Assembly (NCBI RefSeq): GCF_937924975.1
Contig: NZ_CALEYG010000014.1
Span: 1 to 64,000, forward strand
Source: an uncultured Stomatobaculum sp.
Lineage (GTDB): Bacteria; Bacillota; Clostridia; Lachnospirales; Lachnospiraceae
DNA length: 64,000 bases
Direction: 5' to 3'
Shown: piece by piece, positions 41,492 to 50,362 of the stretch
Layout of the letters: each line of letters opens with the position of its first letter
Numbering within the stretch: the first letter of the stretch is position 1
Made by a program: the position numbers and the translations under genes
The notes under the pieces: generated by a model
Databases searched by the model: none
Seen by the model: the letters and a program-made list of their open reading frames with translations, nothing else
Told to the model about the DNA's origin: nothing

Positions 41492-42931
41492 ATGCAAAAA
41501 GAATACAATAAATACCTGAGTCCGCTTTCCGAGCGCTATGCCTCGGCGGAGATGCAGTATTTGTTTTCACCGGAGAAGAAGTTTCGCACCTGGAGAAAAC
41601 TCTGGATTGCACTCGCAGAGACAGAGAGGGAACTCGGACTTCCGATTACGGAGGAGCAGATTGCGGAATTAAAGGCGCATGCCGAGGATATCAACTACGA
41701 AGTCGCAGAGGCGCGAGAACGTGAAGTGCGCCACGATGTGATGAGCCATGTCTATGCGTACGGCAAGCAGTGCCCGAGCGCAAAGGGCATCATCCACCTC
41801 GGCGCAACCAGTTGCTATGTGGGCGATAACACGGATATCATCCTCATGACGGAGGGGCTCCGCATTGTGCGCCGCGAACTCCTGAATGTCGTTGCGGAGC
41901 TCGCAACCTTCGCGGAGAAGTATAAGACCCTTCCGACCCTCGCCTTTACCCACTTCCAGCCGGCACAGCCGACCACGGTCGGCAAGCGCGCCACGCTCTG
42001 GATCAACGAGCTCCTTCTGGATCTTGAGGATCTTGACCATGTGCTCGCAAACATGAAGCTGCTCGGCTGCAAGGGCACCACGGGCACGCAGGCTTCGTTT
42101 AAAGAGCTCTTTGAGGGCGATGAAGAAAAGATTAAGAAGATCGATCCGATGATCGCGGAGAAGATGGGCTTTTCGGCCTGTGTCCCGGTCTCCGGCCAGA
42201 CCTACTCGCGGAAGATCGACACCCGCGTGTTGAATGTACTCGCGGGCATTGCGCAGAGCGCGCACAAGTTCTCGAACGACATTCGCCTCCTGCAGCACTT
42301 AAAGGAGGTCGAGGAGCCGTTTGAGAAGAGCCAGATCGGTTCCTCGGCCATGGCCTACAAGCGGAACCCGATGCGCTGTGAGCGCATGGCGAGCCTTGCG
42401 AACTATGTGATGAGCGATGTGATGAACCCGATGCTTGTCGCAAGCACGCAGTGGTTCGAGCGCACGCTCGACGACTCCGCGAACAAGCGCCTCTCAATTC
42501 CGGAGGGCTTTCTCGCAATCGACGGCATCCTCCACCTGTACATGAATGTCGTGGATGGCCTCGTGGTTTACCCGAAGGTCATTGAGAAGCGTCTCATGGC
42601 GGAGCTTCCGTTCATGGCGACCGAGAATATCATGATGGACGCGGTCAAGGCGGGCGGCGACCGCCAGGAACTGCACGAGAAGATTCGCGAGCTCTCGATG
42701 ATTGCCGGACAGCATGTGAAGGCAGAGGGCAGGGACAACGACCTTCTGGCGCTGATTGCCGCAGAGCCTTCGTTCCACCTGAATCTGGCGGATCTCGAGA
42801 AGACCATGCAGCCGGAGCGCTACATCGGCAGAAGTGCGGAGCAGGTCACGGATTACCTGAACGAAGTGGTGAATCCGCTGCTGAAAGAGAATCAGGATGC
42901 ACTTGGCGAAAAGGCCGAGATTCAGGTCTAA
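41492..42931 (+). CDS. purB: Adenylosuccinate lyase
   Basis: Removes fumarate from SAICAR and from adenylosuccinate in purine synthesis. The 479-residue protein resembles the eukaryote-like/clostridial branch: HLGATSCYVGDN near 91 with the catalytic His region, FTHFQPAQPTTVGKR near 154, and the flexible signature loop GSSAMAYKRNPMRCE near 282. AAGGAGA precedes the ATG. A possible extended -10 GTGTTAAAAT sits at 41425. purA follows 28 bases later. Confidence 0.96.
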   Translation: MQKEYNKYLSPLSERYASAEMQYLFSPEKKFRTWRKLWIALAETERELGLPITEEQIAELKAHAEDINYEVAEAREREVRHDVMSHVYAYGKQCPSAKGIIHLGATSCYVGDNTDIILMTEGLRIVRRELLNVVAELATFAEKYKTLPTLAFTHFQPAQPTTVGKRATLWINELLLDLEDLDHVLANMKLLGCKGTTGTQASFKELFEGDEEKIKKIDPMIAEKMGFSACVPVSGQTYSRKIDTRVLNVLAGIAQSAHKFSNDIRLLQHLKEVEEPFEKSQIGSSAMAYKRNPMRCERMASLANYVMSDVMNPMLVASTQWFERTLDDSANKRLSIPEGFLAIDGILHLYMNVVDGLVVYPKVIEKRLMAELPFMATENIMMDAVKAGGDRQELHEKIRELSMIAGQHVKAEGRDNDLLALIAAEPSFHLNLADLEKTMQPERYIGRSAEQVTDYLNEVVNPLLKENQDALGEKAEIQV

Positions 42932-42959
42932 GGGTCGAAAAGAGAGAGGAGTTTATCAT

Positions 42960-44246
42960 ATGTCAGTCAAAGCAATTGTCGGTGCCAACTGGGGTGATGA
43001 AGGCAAGGGAAAGATTACGGATGTGCTCGCGCAGGATGCGGACATTGTGGTGCGCTTCCAGGGCGGTGCAAACGCGGGTCATACGATTATCAACCACTAC
43101 GGTAGATTTGCACTGCACCTTCTGCCGTCGGGCGTGTTCTCCGAGAATATCACCAATGTCATCGGCAACGGTGTCGCATTCCACATTCCTTCGTTCGTGA
43201 AGGAACTCGCGAGCATCGAGGAACAGGGCGTGCCGGCACCGAAGATTCTGGTCTCCGACCGCGTGCAACTTTTGATGCCCTATCACATTTTACAGGACAG
43301 CTACGAGGAGGCGAGACTCGCGGGTAAGGCCTTTGGTTCCACAAAGTCCGGCATCGCGCCGTTCTATTCGGATAAGTACGCGAAAATCGGCATTCAGGCG
43401 GCCGAGCTCTTCGACGAAGAGGCACTGCGCGAGAAGGTCGAAAACATCTGCACCATTAAGAATGCGCTCTTTGTGCACCTCTATCACCAGGAGCCGCTGA
43501 AGGCGGATGAGATTATGCAGACCCTGGCGGAGTACCGCGAGGCGATTGCTCCCTATCTCGCGGACACGGGTGCTTTCCTCACCGAGGCGCTTCGCGCAGG
43601 CAAAACGGTTCTTGTCGAGGGCCAGCTCGGCTCCCTCAAGGACCCGGATCAGGGGATTTACCCGATGGTCACGAGCTCGCACACGACGGCGGCTTTTGCG
43701 GCGGTCGGTGCGGCCTTCCCGCCCTATGAGTTAAAGGACATTGTGACGGTCACCAAGGCTTACTCGAGCTCGGTCGGCGCAGGTGAATTTGTCTCCGAAA
43801 TTCTCGACGAGACCGAGGCAGAGGAACTCAGAAAGCGCGGCGGTGATAAGGGCGAGTACGGTGCGACCACCGGAAGACCGCGCCGCGTCGGCTGGTTCGA
43901 TGCGGTCGCGACGCGCTACGGCTGCCGCGTTCAGGGCAGCACGGAGGTTGCGCTCACGGTGTTGGATGCACTCGGCTATCTCGACGAGATTCCGGTCTGC
44001 ACGGGTTACGAGCTGGATGGTAAGATCATAGACTACTTCCCGGTCACGCCGCTCTTAAAGCGTTGCAAGCCGGTGCTCACGGTCCTGCCGGGCTGGAAGC
44101 AGGATATCCGCGGCATCACGCGCTATGAGGAGCTGCCGGAGAACTGCAGGAAGTATGTCGAGTTCATCGAGAAAGAGATCGGCGTTCCGATTACGATGGT
44201 CTCAAACGGACCGGGCAGAGAGGAACTCATTCACCGCAAGAAGTAA
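42960..44246 (+). CDS. purA: Adenylosuccinate synthetase
   Basis: GTP-dependent first step from IMP to AMP. The 428-residue protein has GANWGDEGKGKITD at 7-20, the GHTI and IGNGV motifs, and TTGRPRRVGWFDAV near 304. ATG 42960 follows GAGAGGAG. With purB it completes AMP synthesis from IMP. Confidence 0.97.
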   Translation: MSVKAIVGANWGDEGKGKITDVLAQDADIVVRFQGGANAGHTIINHYGRFALHLLPSGVFSENITNVIGNGVAFHIPSFVKELASIEEQGVPAPKILVSDRVQLLMPYHILQDSYEEARLAGKAFGSTKSGIAPFYSDKYAKIGIQAAELFDEEALREKVENICTIKNALFVHLYHQEPLKADEIMQTLAEYREAIAPYLADTGAFLTEALRAGKTVLVEGQLGSLKDPDQGIYPMVTSSHTTAAFAAVGAAFPPYELKDIVTVTKAYSSSVGAGEFVSEILDETEAEELRKRGGDKGEYGATTGRPRRVGWFDAVATRYGCRVQGSTEVALTVLDALGYLDEIPVCTGYELDGKIIDYFPVTPLLKRCKPVLTVLPGWKQDIRGITRYEELPENCRKYVEFIEKEIGVPITMVSNGPGREELIHRKK

Positions 44247-44296
44247 AAAGAAGGTTTCGACAGGGCACAGTCATTTGAGAAAAGGAGGATTTTGCC

Positions 44297-45958
44297 ATGG
44301 ATCTCGCATTGCTTCGCACCTTAGTTCCTGTTATCCTCATTGTTTTCTTTCTGATCGTCGTACTCTCCGGTTATGTCAAGGCACCGCCGGACAAGGCGTT
44401 CATCATCTCTGGGTATCGGAAGACGCCGAAGATTTTAATCGGACGGGCCGGCGTTAAAGTTCCGTTCCTCGAGCGCCTCGATGTGCTCTACCTCGGTCAG
44501 ATGACGGTCGATATCAAGACCGAACAGTCGGTGCCGACGACGGACTTTATCAACGTCAATGTGGATGCGGTCGCGAAAGTGCGAATCGCGCCGGACAGTA
44601 AGGGCATTGAAAAGGCGTCTCGCAACTTCCTGAATAAGAAACCTGAGCAGATTGCGATGGACTTGCAGGACTCTCTGCAGGGTAACATGCGTGAGATCAT
44701 CGGCACGCTGACCTTAAAGGACATCAACACGAACCGCGATTCCTTCTCGGATCAGGTGATGATGAAGGCGGCTGCCGATATGGAGAAACTCGGCATCGAG
44801 ATTCTCTCCTGCAACATCCAGAACGTGACGGATGAGAAGGGGCTCATCAACGACCTCGGCGCGGACAACACTTCGAAGATTAAGAAGGACGCCGCGATTG
44901 CGAAGGCGCAGGCGGACCGCGATGTCGCGATTGCACAGGCCGAGGCAAACAAGGCCGCAAACGATGCGCGTGTCCAGGCGGACACCGAGATTGCGCAGAA
45001 GAACAATGAACTTGCGATACGTCAGTCGGAGTTGAAGGTCATTTCTGATACGAAGAAGGCAGAGGCGGATGCCGCTTACGAGATTCAGAAGCAGGCGCAA
45101 GAGAAGAATATCCAGATTGCGACGGTCAACGCCGCAATTGCAAAGGCAGAGCGCGACTCGGAGCTGAAGAAGCAGGAAGTCGCGGTCATGCAGCAGGCCC
45201 TCGACGCCGAAATCAACAAGAAGGCCGATGCCGAGAAGTACCGTGTGGAGCAGGCGGCTGCCGCTGAACTCGCAAAGCGCCAGAGAGAGGCGGAGGCGAG
45301 AAAGTACGAGCAGGAGCGCGAGGCAGAGGCGAGAAAGGCCGTCGCAGAGGCTGCAAAGTACGCTGCGGAGCAGGAGGCAAGCGGTATCCGCGCGAAGTAC
45401 GAAGCGGAGGCAAGCGGTATTGCCCTGCGCGGTAAGGCAGAGGCAGAGGCGAGAAGAGCCGTGGGTCTTGCGGAAGCCGAGGCCATGGAAAAGAAGGCCG
45501 AGGCTTACCAGAAGTACAACAATGCCGCAATGGCGGAGATGCTGATCAAGGTGCTCCCGGACATTGCGAGTGAGATTGCGAAGCCGCTCGCGCAGATTGA
45601 TAAGATTACGATCATCGGCGGCAGCGGCAGCAACGAGAACGGCGTGTCGCAGCTTGCGTCGAATGTCCCCGTTGTCATGGGCAAGCTCTTTGAGTCGATG
45701 AAGGAGACCACGGGCATCGATCTCGGCGAGATCATGCGCGCAGGTACCTATGACGCGAAGGTAAATCGGAATCTCAATGTGACCGGCCTGGAGCACGCGA
45801 GTGTGTGCGCGGAGGGCGGCAAGGAGGCGGAGGCTGCGCATCCCGCAGGCTTTGTTCCGGCCAAGGACAGCGAAAAGAAGAGCGGCGAAACGGCAGGTGC
45901 CGCGGCACCTGAGAAAAAGGCCGCAGAGAAAGAGCCGCAGCAGCGAAAACAAGATTGA
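44297..45958 (+). CDS. Flotillin-like SPFH protein
   Basis: A 553-residue membrane-associated scaffold. It has an N-terminal membrane helix (about 9-27), an SPFH/band-7 domain (about 35-200: DKAFIISGYRKTPKILIGRAG, LQGNMREIIGTLTLKDI), then a long Ala/Glu/Lys coiled coil (about 200-400) with EA-rich repeats. The C-terminal tail ends in a low-complexity Ala/Lys/Glu stretch. Flotillins organise lipid microdomains. AAAGGAGG precedes the ATG; a strong terminator follows. No NfeD partner gene is adjacent. Confidence 0.92.
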   Translation: MDLALLRTLVPVILIVFFLIVVLSGYVKAPPDKAFIISGYRKTPKILIGRAGVKVPFLERLDVLYLGQMTVDIKTEQSVPTTDFINVNVDAVAKVRIAPDSKGIEKASRNFLNKKPEQIAMDLQDSLQGNMREIIGTLTLKDINTNRDSFSDQVMMKAAADMEKLGIEILSCNIQNVTDEKGLINDLGADNTSKIKKDAAIAKAQADRDVAIAQAEANKAANDARVQADTEIAQKNNELAIRQSELKVISDTKKAEADAAYEIQKQAQEKNIQIATVNAAIAKAERDSELKKQEVAVMQQALDAEINKKADAEKYRVEQAAAAELAKRQREAEARKYEQEREAEARKAVAEAAKYAAEQEASGIRAKYEAEASGIALRGKAEAEARRAVGLAEAEAMEKKAEAYQKYNNAAMAEMLIKVLPDIASEIAKPLAQIDKITIIGGSGSNENGVSQLASNVPVVMGKLFESMKETTGIDLGEIMRAGTYDAKVNRNLNVTGLEHASVCAEGGKEAEAAHPAGFVPAKDSEKKSGETAGAAAPEKKAAEKEPQQRKQD

Positions 45959-45970
45959 GGACTTAAAGAC

Positions 45971-46002
45971 AAAAAGGCGACAGCGCAGGCTGTCGCCTTT
46001 TT
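45971..46002. terminator. Terminator between flotillin and convergent genes
   Basis: Perfect 14-base arms AAAAAGGCGACAGC / GCTGTCGCCTTTTT around loop GCAG; A and T runs allow use by both strands. Confidence 0.93.
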
Positions 46003-46023
46003 GTAGCAAGGGGAATTTCTCCG

Positions 46024-46212
46024 TTATTTTCCTCTTCTGTGTTTGGTGATCAGCAAAAAGCCGTAGAGGATCACGGGAATCGTGACATCCATGAAGATCA
46101 GAGCGCGGAGCAGCGGAAGACCGCTTGCGCCGCCAAAGAGCCCCACCAAGAGGGTCGATAGCAGAATGACAACCAGAAACAGCACGAGTGCGAGGCTGAA
46201 GACACGTTTCAT
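46024..46212 (-). CDS. Small two-helix membrane protein
   Basis: A 62-residue protein with two hydrophobic helices (about 5-27 and 35-55), a Gly-rich turn and a basic end KHRRGK. No family recognised. AAAGGAG precedes the ATG. It lies 21 bases after the ABC-F stop on the same strand, so the two are probably co-transcribed. Confidence 0.65.
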   Translation of the reverse strand: MKRVFSLALVLFLVVILLSTLLVGLFGGASGLPLLRALIFMDVTIPVILYGFLLITKHRRGK

Positions 46213-46233
46213 AGGCAGCTCCTTTGATGACAG

Positions 46234-48153
46234 TCAGTCGGCGAGCGTTTCCCAGCGCTCATAGCAGTCGGCGAGTTCCTCTTCGGCGCTGTCTTTTCGC
46301 TTTTGAATCGCGAGGAGAGCAGCGGCGTCTCTCTGGTTTTCGGGGAGCAGGAACTCTTCTTCAATGCCGCGGAGTGTGTCCTCGAGTTCGGCGATGCGCT
46401 TCTCGCAGGCTTCCAATTCGGCGCGGCGCTTTTTCTCGGCGGCTTTCTGCGCTTTCTGGGTCTTATAGTCCTCGGCACTCGTCGGCGGCGCATCGATTTC
46501 GCGCTGCTCGGCCGCGACCGTGTTCGCGGGGAGCGCGGCGCGCTCGGCATCCGCTTTTTTCTCGAGATAGTAGTCGTAATTGCCGATGTAGTTCACAAGG
46601 CAGTGTTCGGTCAGATTCAGAATGCGAGTCGCTGTGCGGTTAATGAAATAACGGTCGTGGGATACGTAGAGCACCGTGCCCGGAAAGGCGCGGATGGCGC
46701 GCTCCAGGATTTCTTTGCTCTCCATGTCGAGATGGTTGGTCGGCTCGTCGAGGAGCAGGAAGTTTGCGTGGGAGAGCATGAGTTTTGCAAGAGACACACG
46801 GCCGCGCTCGCCGCCGGATAAATCCTTGATGCGCTTAAAGACATCGTCCCCGGTAAAGAGGAAGGCTGCGAGCATATTGCGGACCTCGGTGTTGGTCATG
46901 TCCGGCCAGGTGTCCTGAAGTTCCTCAAAGAGTGTTTTCTCGGGGTGCAGCACCTGGTGCTCCTGATCGTAGTAAGAGCAGAAGACCTTGGTCCCGAGGG
47001 TCACCGTGCCGCTGTCCGGCGGAAGCAAACCGTTGATGATTTTCAGAAGCGTGGTCTTGCCGGTGCCGTTTCCGCCCATAATGGCGACATGTTCGCCGCG
47101 CTTTAAGGAGAAATTGAGGTCAGAAAAGAGGACATTGTCGCCAAACGCTTTGCCGAGGTGCTCGACCGAGAGAACATCGTTGCCGCTGACCTCGTCCGGC
47201 GTAAAGTAGAGCGCCATGTCCTTTTTCGTTTCATACGGATTGTCGAGGCGCTCCACCTTGTCGAGCAGTTTTTCGCGGCTCTCGGCGCGCTTAATCGACT
47301 TCTCTCGGTTAAAGGCGCGGAGTTTCTGAATCACGGCCTCCTGGTGTTTGATTTCGGCCTGCTGGTTTGCATAGGCGCGGGCGGCGGCTTCGGCGAGCGC
47401 TTCTTTCTTCTCGGTGAATTGTGTGTAATTGCCGTCGTAGCTTGTCACCTTGCCGTGGTTTAAGTCAAAAATCTTATTGACGATGCGGTCCAAGAAGAAG
47501 CGGTCGTGCGAGACAATCAGAACTGCACCGGCATAGTTCATGAGATAGGTCTCGAGCCACTCGATGCTCTCGAGATCCAGGTGGTTGGTCGGCTCGTCGA
47601 GCAGAATCAAATCGGGCTCTTCGAGCAGAAGTTTGCCGAGAAACACACGGGTCTTCTGACCGCCGGAGAGCGAGGAGAGCGGCCGCGCGGCATCGGCCTC
47701 GCTGAAGCCGAGACCCCGGATAATACCGGTCACACGGCTTCTGACCGCATAGCCGTCCATCAGCTCGTAGCGGTGCTCGGCCTCGGTATAGGCGGCGAGC
47801 AGTTTTTCGAGCGCCGCGCCTTCGGCGTGCTTCATTTCTTCTTGTAATGCGGCGAGCTGAGATTCTAAGTCCAGGATGGGCTGAATGACTTTGGTCAGCT
47901 CCTCCTCGATGGTGAGCGCAGAGTCGAGCGTGTTGTCCTGGTGAAGATAGCCCATGGTAGCGCCTTTTTTCAGCGTGACATCGCCGCCGTCACGTGACAG
48001 TTCACCGGTCAGAAGATTTAAGAGCGTGCTCTTTCCGGCGCCGTTCGGACCGACAATCGCCGCCTTGTCATGTTCGTTCAGGAAAAAGGAGGCGTCGTCA
48101 ATGACGGTCTCCCCCACAAAACTCTTTTTTAAATGCGCGGCATTCAGTATCAT
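46234..48153 (-). CDS. ABC-F family ATPase (ribosome-associated)
   Basis: A 639-residue soluble protein with two ABC domains and no membrane part, the ABC-F layout; such proteins act on the ribosome, and some protect it from antibiotics. Domain 1 has GPNGAGKSTLLNLL near 33 and LSSLSGGQKTRV; a linker (about 235-300, KEALAEAAARAYANQQAE) is the P-site tRNA-interacting arm; domain 2 has GGNGTGKTTLLK near 357 and LSGGERGRV. The C-terminus is a charged coiled coil (about 550-639), as in Uup/YdiF-type members. ATG 48153 is chosen; a TTG at 48174 is less suitable. Its promoter overlaps that of rex. Confidence 0.92.
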   Translation of the reverse strand: MILNAAHLKKSFVGETVIDDASFFLNEHDKAAIVGPNGAGKSTLLNLLTGELSRDGGDVTLKKGATMGYLHQDNTLDSALTIEEELTKVIQPILDLESQLAALQEEMKHAEGAALEKLLAAYTEAEHRYELMDGYAVRSRVTGIIRGLGFSEADAARPLSSLSGGQKTRVFLGKLLLEEPDLILLDEPTNHLDLESIEWLETYLMNYAGAVLIVSHDRFFLDRIVNKIFDLNHGKVTSYDGNYTQFTEKKEALAEAAARAYANQQAEIKHQEAVIQKLRAFNREKSIKRAESREKLLDKVERLDNPYETKKDMALYFTPDEVSGNDVLSVEHLGKAFGDNVLFSDLNFSLKRGEHVAIMGGNGTGKTTLLKIINGLLPPDSGTVTLGTKVFCSYYDQEHQVLHPEKTLFEELQDTWPDMTNTEVRNMLAAFLFTGDDVFKRIKDLSGGERGRVSLAKLMLSHANFLLLDEPTNHLDMESKEILERAIRAFPGTVLYVSHDRYFINRTATRILNLTEHCLVNYIGNYDYYLEKKADAERAALPANTVAAEQREIDAPPTSAEDYKTQKAQKAAEKKRRAELEACEKRIAELEDTLRGIEEEFLLPENQRDAAALLAIQKRKDSAEEELADCYERWETLAD

Positions 48154-48198
48154 AAGCACCCCATTTTCACGCAAGCTTTACAATGAATACTCCGCTGT

Positions 48199-48227
48199 AG
48201 TATAGCGAAATGCCGTCGGATTGACAA
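48199..48227 (-). promoter_or_regulatory. Promoter of the ABC-F gene
   Basis: On the minus strand TTGTCA (complement of 48222-48227), 17 bases, TATACT (complement of 48199-48204), 45 bases ahead of the start. Confidence 0.7.
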
Positions 48228-48249
48228 GGCAGAGAAAACTCCCTATACT
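48221..48249 (+). promoter_or_regulatory. rex operon promoter
   Basis: Consensus TTGACA (48221-48226), 17 bases, TATACT (48244-48249), 61 bases ahead of the rex TTG. The -35 boxes of the two divergent promoters overlap by five bases. No clear Rex-binding palindrome is seen. Confidence 0.8.
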
Positions 48250-48310
48250 TTAAACTTAAGCGCCAAACGGCAACTGGGTTTTAAGACACAGGAAAGCAGG
48301 AAGTGAAGTC

Positions 48311-48994
48311 TTGAAAGATAAAGTATCCACGGCGGTTATTCAACGCCTACCGCGCTACTATCGTTATCTCTCGGATTTACTGGAGGAAAATGTAGAGCGC
48401 ATTTCTTCAAGCGATCTCGCGGCGCGCATGCACGTCACGGCGTCACAGATACGCCAGGATTTGAATACCTTCGGCGGATTCGGACAGCAGGGTTACGGCT
48501 ATCATGTGCCGCATTTGCATGCGGAGATCGGGAAGCTGCTCGGCATCGATCAGCAAAAGTATATCGTTATTGTCGGCGCCGGGAATCTCGGACAGGCACT
48601 CGCAAATTATCAGAATTTTACAAAGCGCGGATTTCAGGTCAAAGCGCTTTTTGACATCGATCCGGAAGTAATCGGCAGAACCATTCAGGGCGCGCAGGTC
48701 TTCCCGTTGGAATATCTGGAGGCATATCTCGAGAAGAATGCAATCGATATCGCGACGCTGACGCTCCCGAGAGATCGTGCAATCGAGGTCGCCAAGCGGC
48801 TGTGTCGCTGCGGTATCAAGGCAATCTGGAATTTTGCACACACGGATCTCCAGGTGGATGAGGATGTACTTGTCGAGAATGTGCACCTCTCGGAGAGTCT
48901 CATGCAGCTCTCCTACCGGATGATTGCAGCCAGACGGAAACAAAAGAAGACGGAGGAGACGGGTGATACTGGGACTGGGGTGCGATCTGATTGA
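48311..48994 (+). CDS. rex: Redox-sensing repressor Rex
   Basis: Rex binds DNA when NADH is low and releases it when NADH rises, controlling fermentation and hydrogen-metabolism genes. The 227-residue protein has an N-terminal winged helix (about 1-80, with SSDLAARMHVTASQIRQDL and GFGQQGYGY) and a Rossmann domain starting VIVGAGNLGQALANY near 90. TTG 48311 is the start, after AGGAAG. It is the first gene of rex-acpS-nnrD-alr-corC. Rex targets probably include the hydrogenase-related genes, but none is shown here. Confidence 0.95.
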   Translation: MKDKVSTAVIQRLPRYYRYLSDLLEENVERISSSDLAARMHVTASQIRQDLNTFGGFGQQGYGYHVPHLHAEIGKLLGIDQQKYIVIVGAGNLGQALANYQNFTKRGFQVKALFDIDPEVIGRTIQGAQVFPLEYLEAYLEKNAIDIATLTLPRDRAIEVAKRLCRCGIKAIWNFAHTDLQVDEDVLVENVHLSESLMQLSYRMIAARRKQKKTEETGDTGTGVRSD

Positions 48995-49343
48995 GATTGC
49001 CCGCGTGGAGAAAGCGGCGCGAGAGGAGCGTTTCCTCGTGCGCACCTTTACAGAGGAGGAACGGCGGCAGTCGGGGGGAAACGTGGCTTTTCTCGCCGGC
49101 TGTTTTGCTGTCAAGGAAGCGGTCGTGAAGTGCTTCGGGACGGGGTTCCGGGGGATTGAACCGGCGGAAATCGAAGTGCTGCGCGATGCGCTCGGGAAAC
49201 CCTATGTGCGGCTTTCGGGCGCTGCGGCGGCACGGTGTGCGGCGTTCGGCGGACAGACACCGCTGGTCAGCATCAGCGATACCCGGACGCACGCGATGGC
49301 AGTCGCCGTGTTCGAGCGAGAAGACGGAGGAGAAACAAAATGA
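48963..49343 (+). CDS. acpS: Holo-[acyl-carrier-protein] synthase
   Basis: Transfers phosphopantetheine from CoA to acyl carrier protein. The 126-residue protein has GLGCDLIEIARVEKA at 4-18 and CFAVKEAVVKCFGTG near 47-61, with the metal and catalytic Asp/Glu. GTG 48963 after GGAGGAGA is used; the gene overlaps the rex end by 32 bases. It precedes nnrD by ATGA overlap, a common Firmicute order. Confidence 0.93.
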   Translation: MILGLGCDLIEIARVEKAAREERFLVRTFTEEERRQSGGNVAFLAGCFAVKEAVVKCFGTGFRGIEPAEIEVLRDALGKPYVRLSGAAAARCAAFGGQTPLVSISDTRTHAMAVAVFEREDGGETK

Positions 49344-50356
49344 GAAGGGAAGCGGACGACGCACTGGTGCTGGAGGAGAGTGATCTCTGCAGAATTCCGG
49401 CGAGACAGAGAGACTCCAACAAAGGGACTTACGGTCCCCTGCTCTGCATTGCGGGGAGCGAAGGCATGGCGGGGGCAGCGTATCTCACGGCACTCGGCGC
49501 CTACCGGAGCGGCGCGGGGCTGGTGCGCATTCTGACACCGGAGGTGAACCGCTCGGTGCTGCAGATTCAGTTGCCCGAGGCCATCGTGGAAAGTTACGAT
49601 CTGGAAACAGAGGAAGTCACGGCAGAAAACCCCGGGAGACAGTTTCTCGCAGAGCGGCAGGGGAGCATCACGGTCTCCGAAGAGGAGGAACCGGCGGGAC
49701 AGGCGAAAAATCAGCGTCTGCCGCTCCCGCTTGCGAGGCTTGAAGAATTGCTCGCTTCGAGTAAGGCGGTTGTGATTGGGCCGGGGCTCGGACAGACGGA
49801 GGCCGCTGTTGCCTTGGTCAAAGAGACCCTTTCCCGCTGCAAGGTTCCGCTTGTGGTCGATGCCGACGCGCTGAATCTGATTGCGCGCCGTCCGTCCCTT
49901 TTGTCCTGCCGGAAGAGCAACTGGATTTTTACGCCGCATCCCGGCGAGATGTCCCGGCTCACGGAACATGAGATACCGGAAATCCTGTGCGAGAGCCGTG
50001 CGATTGCGGCAGCCTATCGGGACCACTACGGGGTGACGGTCTGCCTGAAGACTTCGGAGAGCATCATTGCGATTGCGGAGAGTCAGAACATTTACCGGAA
50101 CGAGAGCGGAACGCCGGCGCTCGCAAAGGCGGGGAGCGGCGATGTGCTGAGCGGCATCATTGCGGGCCTGCTCTGCCTCGGCATGGAGCCCGGTGCAGCG
50201 GCGGCCTACGGTTCTTACCTGCACGGGCGCGCCGGACAGGTCGCGGCGGGCAAGTTCTCGCTGCACGGTATTCTCGCGCGGGACATTGCCGATGCGGTTC
50301 CGACGGTGATGCGGTCCGCGCAGACCATTGAACCGGAAGATATGGGAGAGGAGTGA
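49340..50356 (+). CDS. nnrD: ADP-dependent NAD(P)H-hydrate dehydratase
   Basis: Repairs hydrated NAD(P)H. The 338-residue protein is the kinase-fold dehydratase alone, without the usual fused N-terminal epimerase half. Motifs: NKGTYGPLLCIAGSEGMAGA near 27, VVIGPGLGQ, IFTPHPGEMSRL, and the catalytic Asp in AKAGSGDVLSGI. A 20-residue acidic insert lies near 98-125 (QGSITVSEEEEPAGQ). Start overlaps acpS (ATGA). Confidence 0.92.
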   Translation: MRREADDALVLEESDLCRIPARQRDSNKGTYGPLLCIAGSEGMAGAAYLTALGAYRSGAGLVRILTPEVNRSVLQIQLPEAIVESYDLETEEVTAENPGRQFLAERQGSITVSEEEEPAGQAKNQRLPLPLARLEELLASSKAVVIGPGLGQTEAAVALVKETLSRCKVPLVVDADALNLIARRPSLLSCRKSNWIFTPHPGEMSRLTEHEIPEILCESRAIAAAYRDHYGVTVCLKTSESIIAIAESQNIYRNESGTPALAKAGSGDVLSGIIAGLLCLGMEPGAAAAYGSYLHGRAGQVAAGKFSLHGILARDIADAVPTVMRSAQTIEPEDMGEE

Positions 50357-50362
50357 ACGGAA

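Noticed and set aside
48180..48310. Search for a Rex-binding palindrome (TTGTTAA...TTAACAA type) for autoregulation.
   Set aside because: No adequate match was found between the ABC-F gene and rex.
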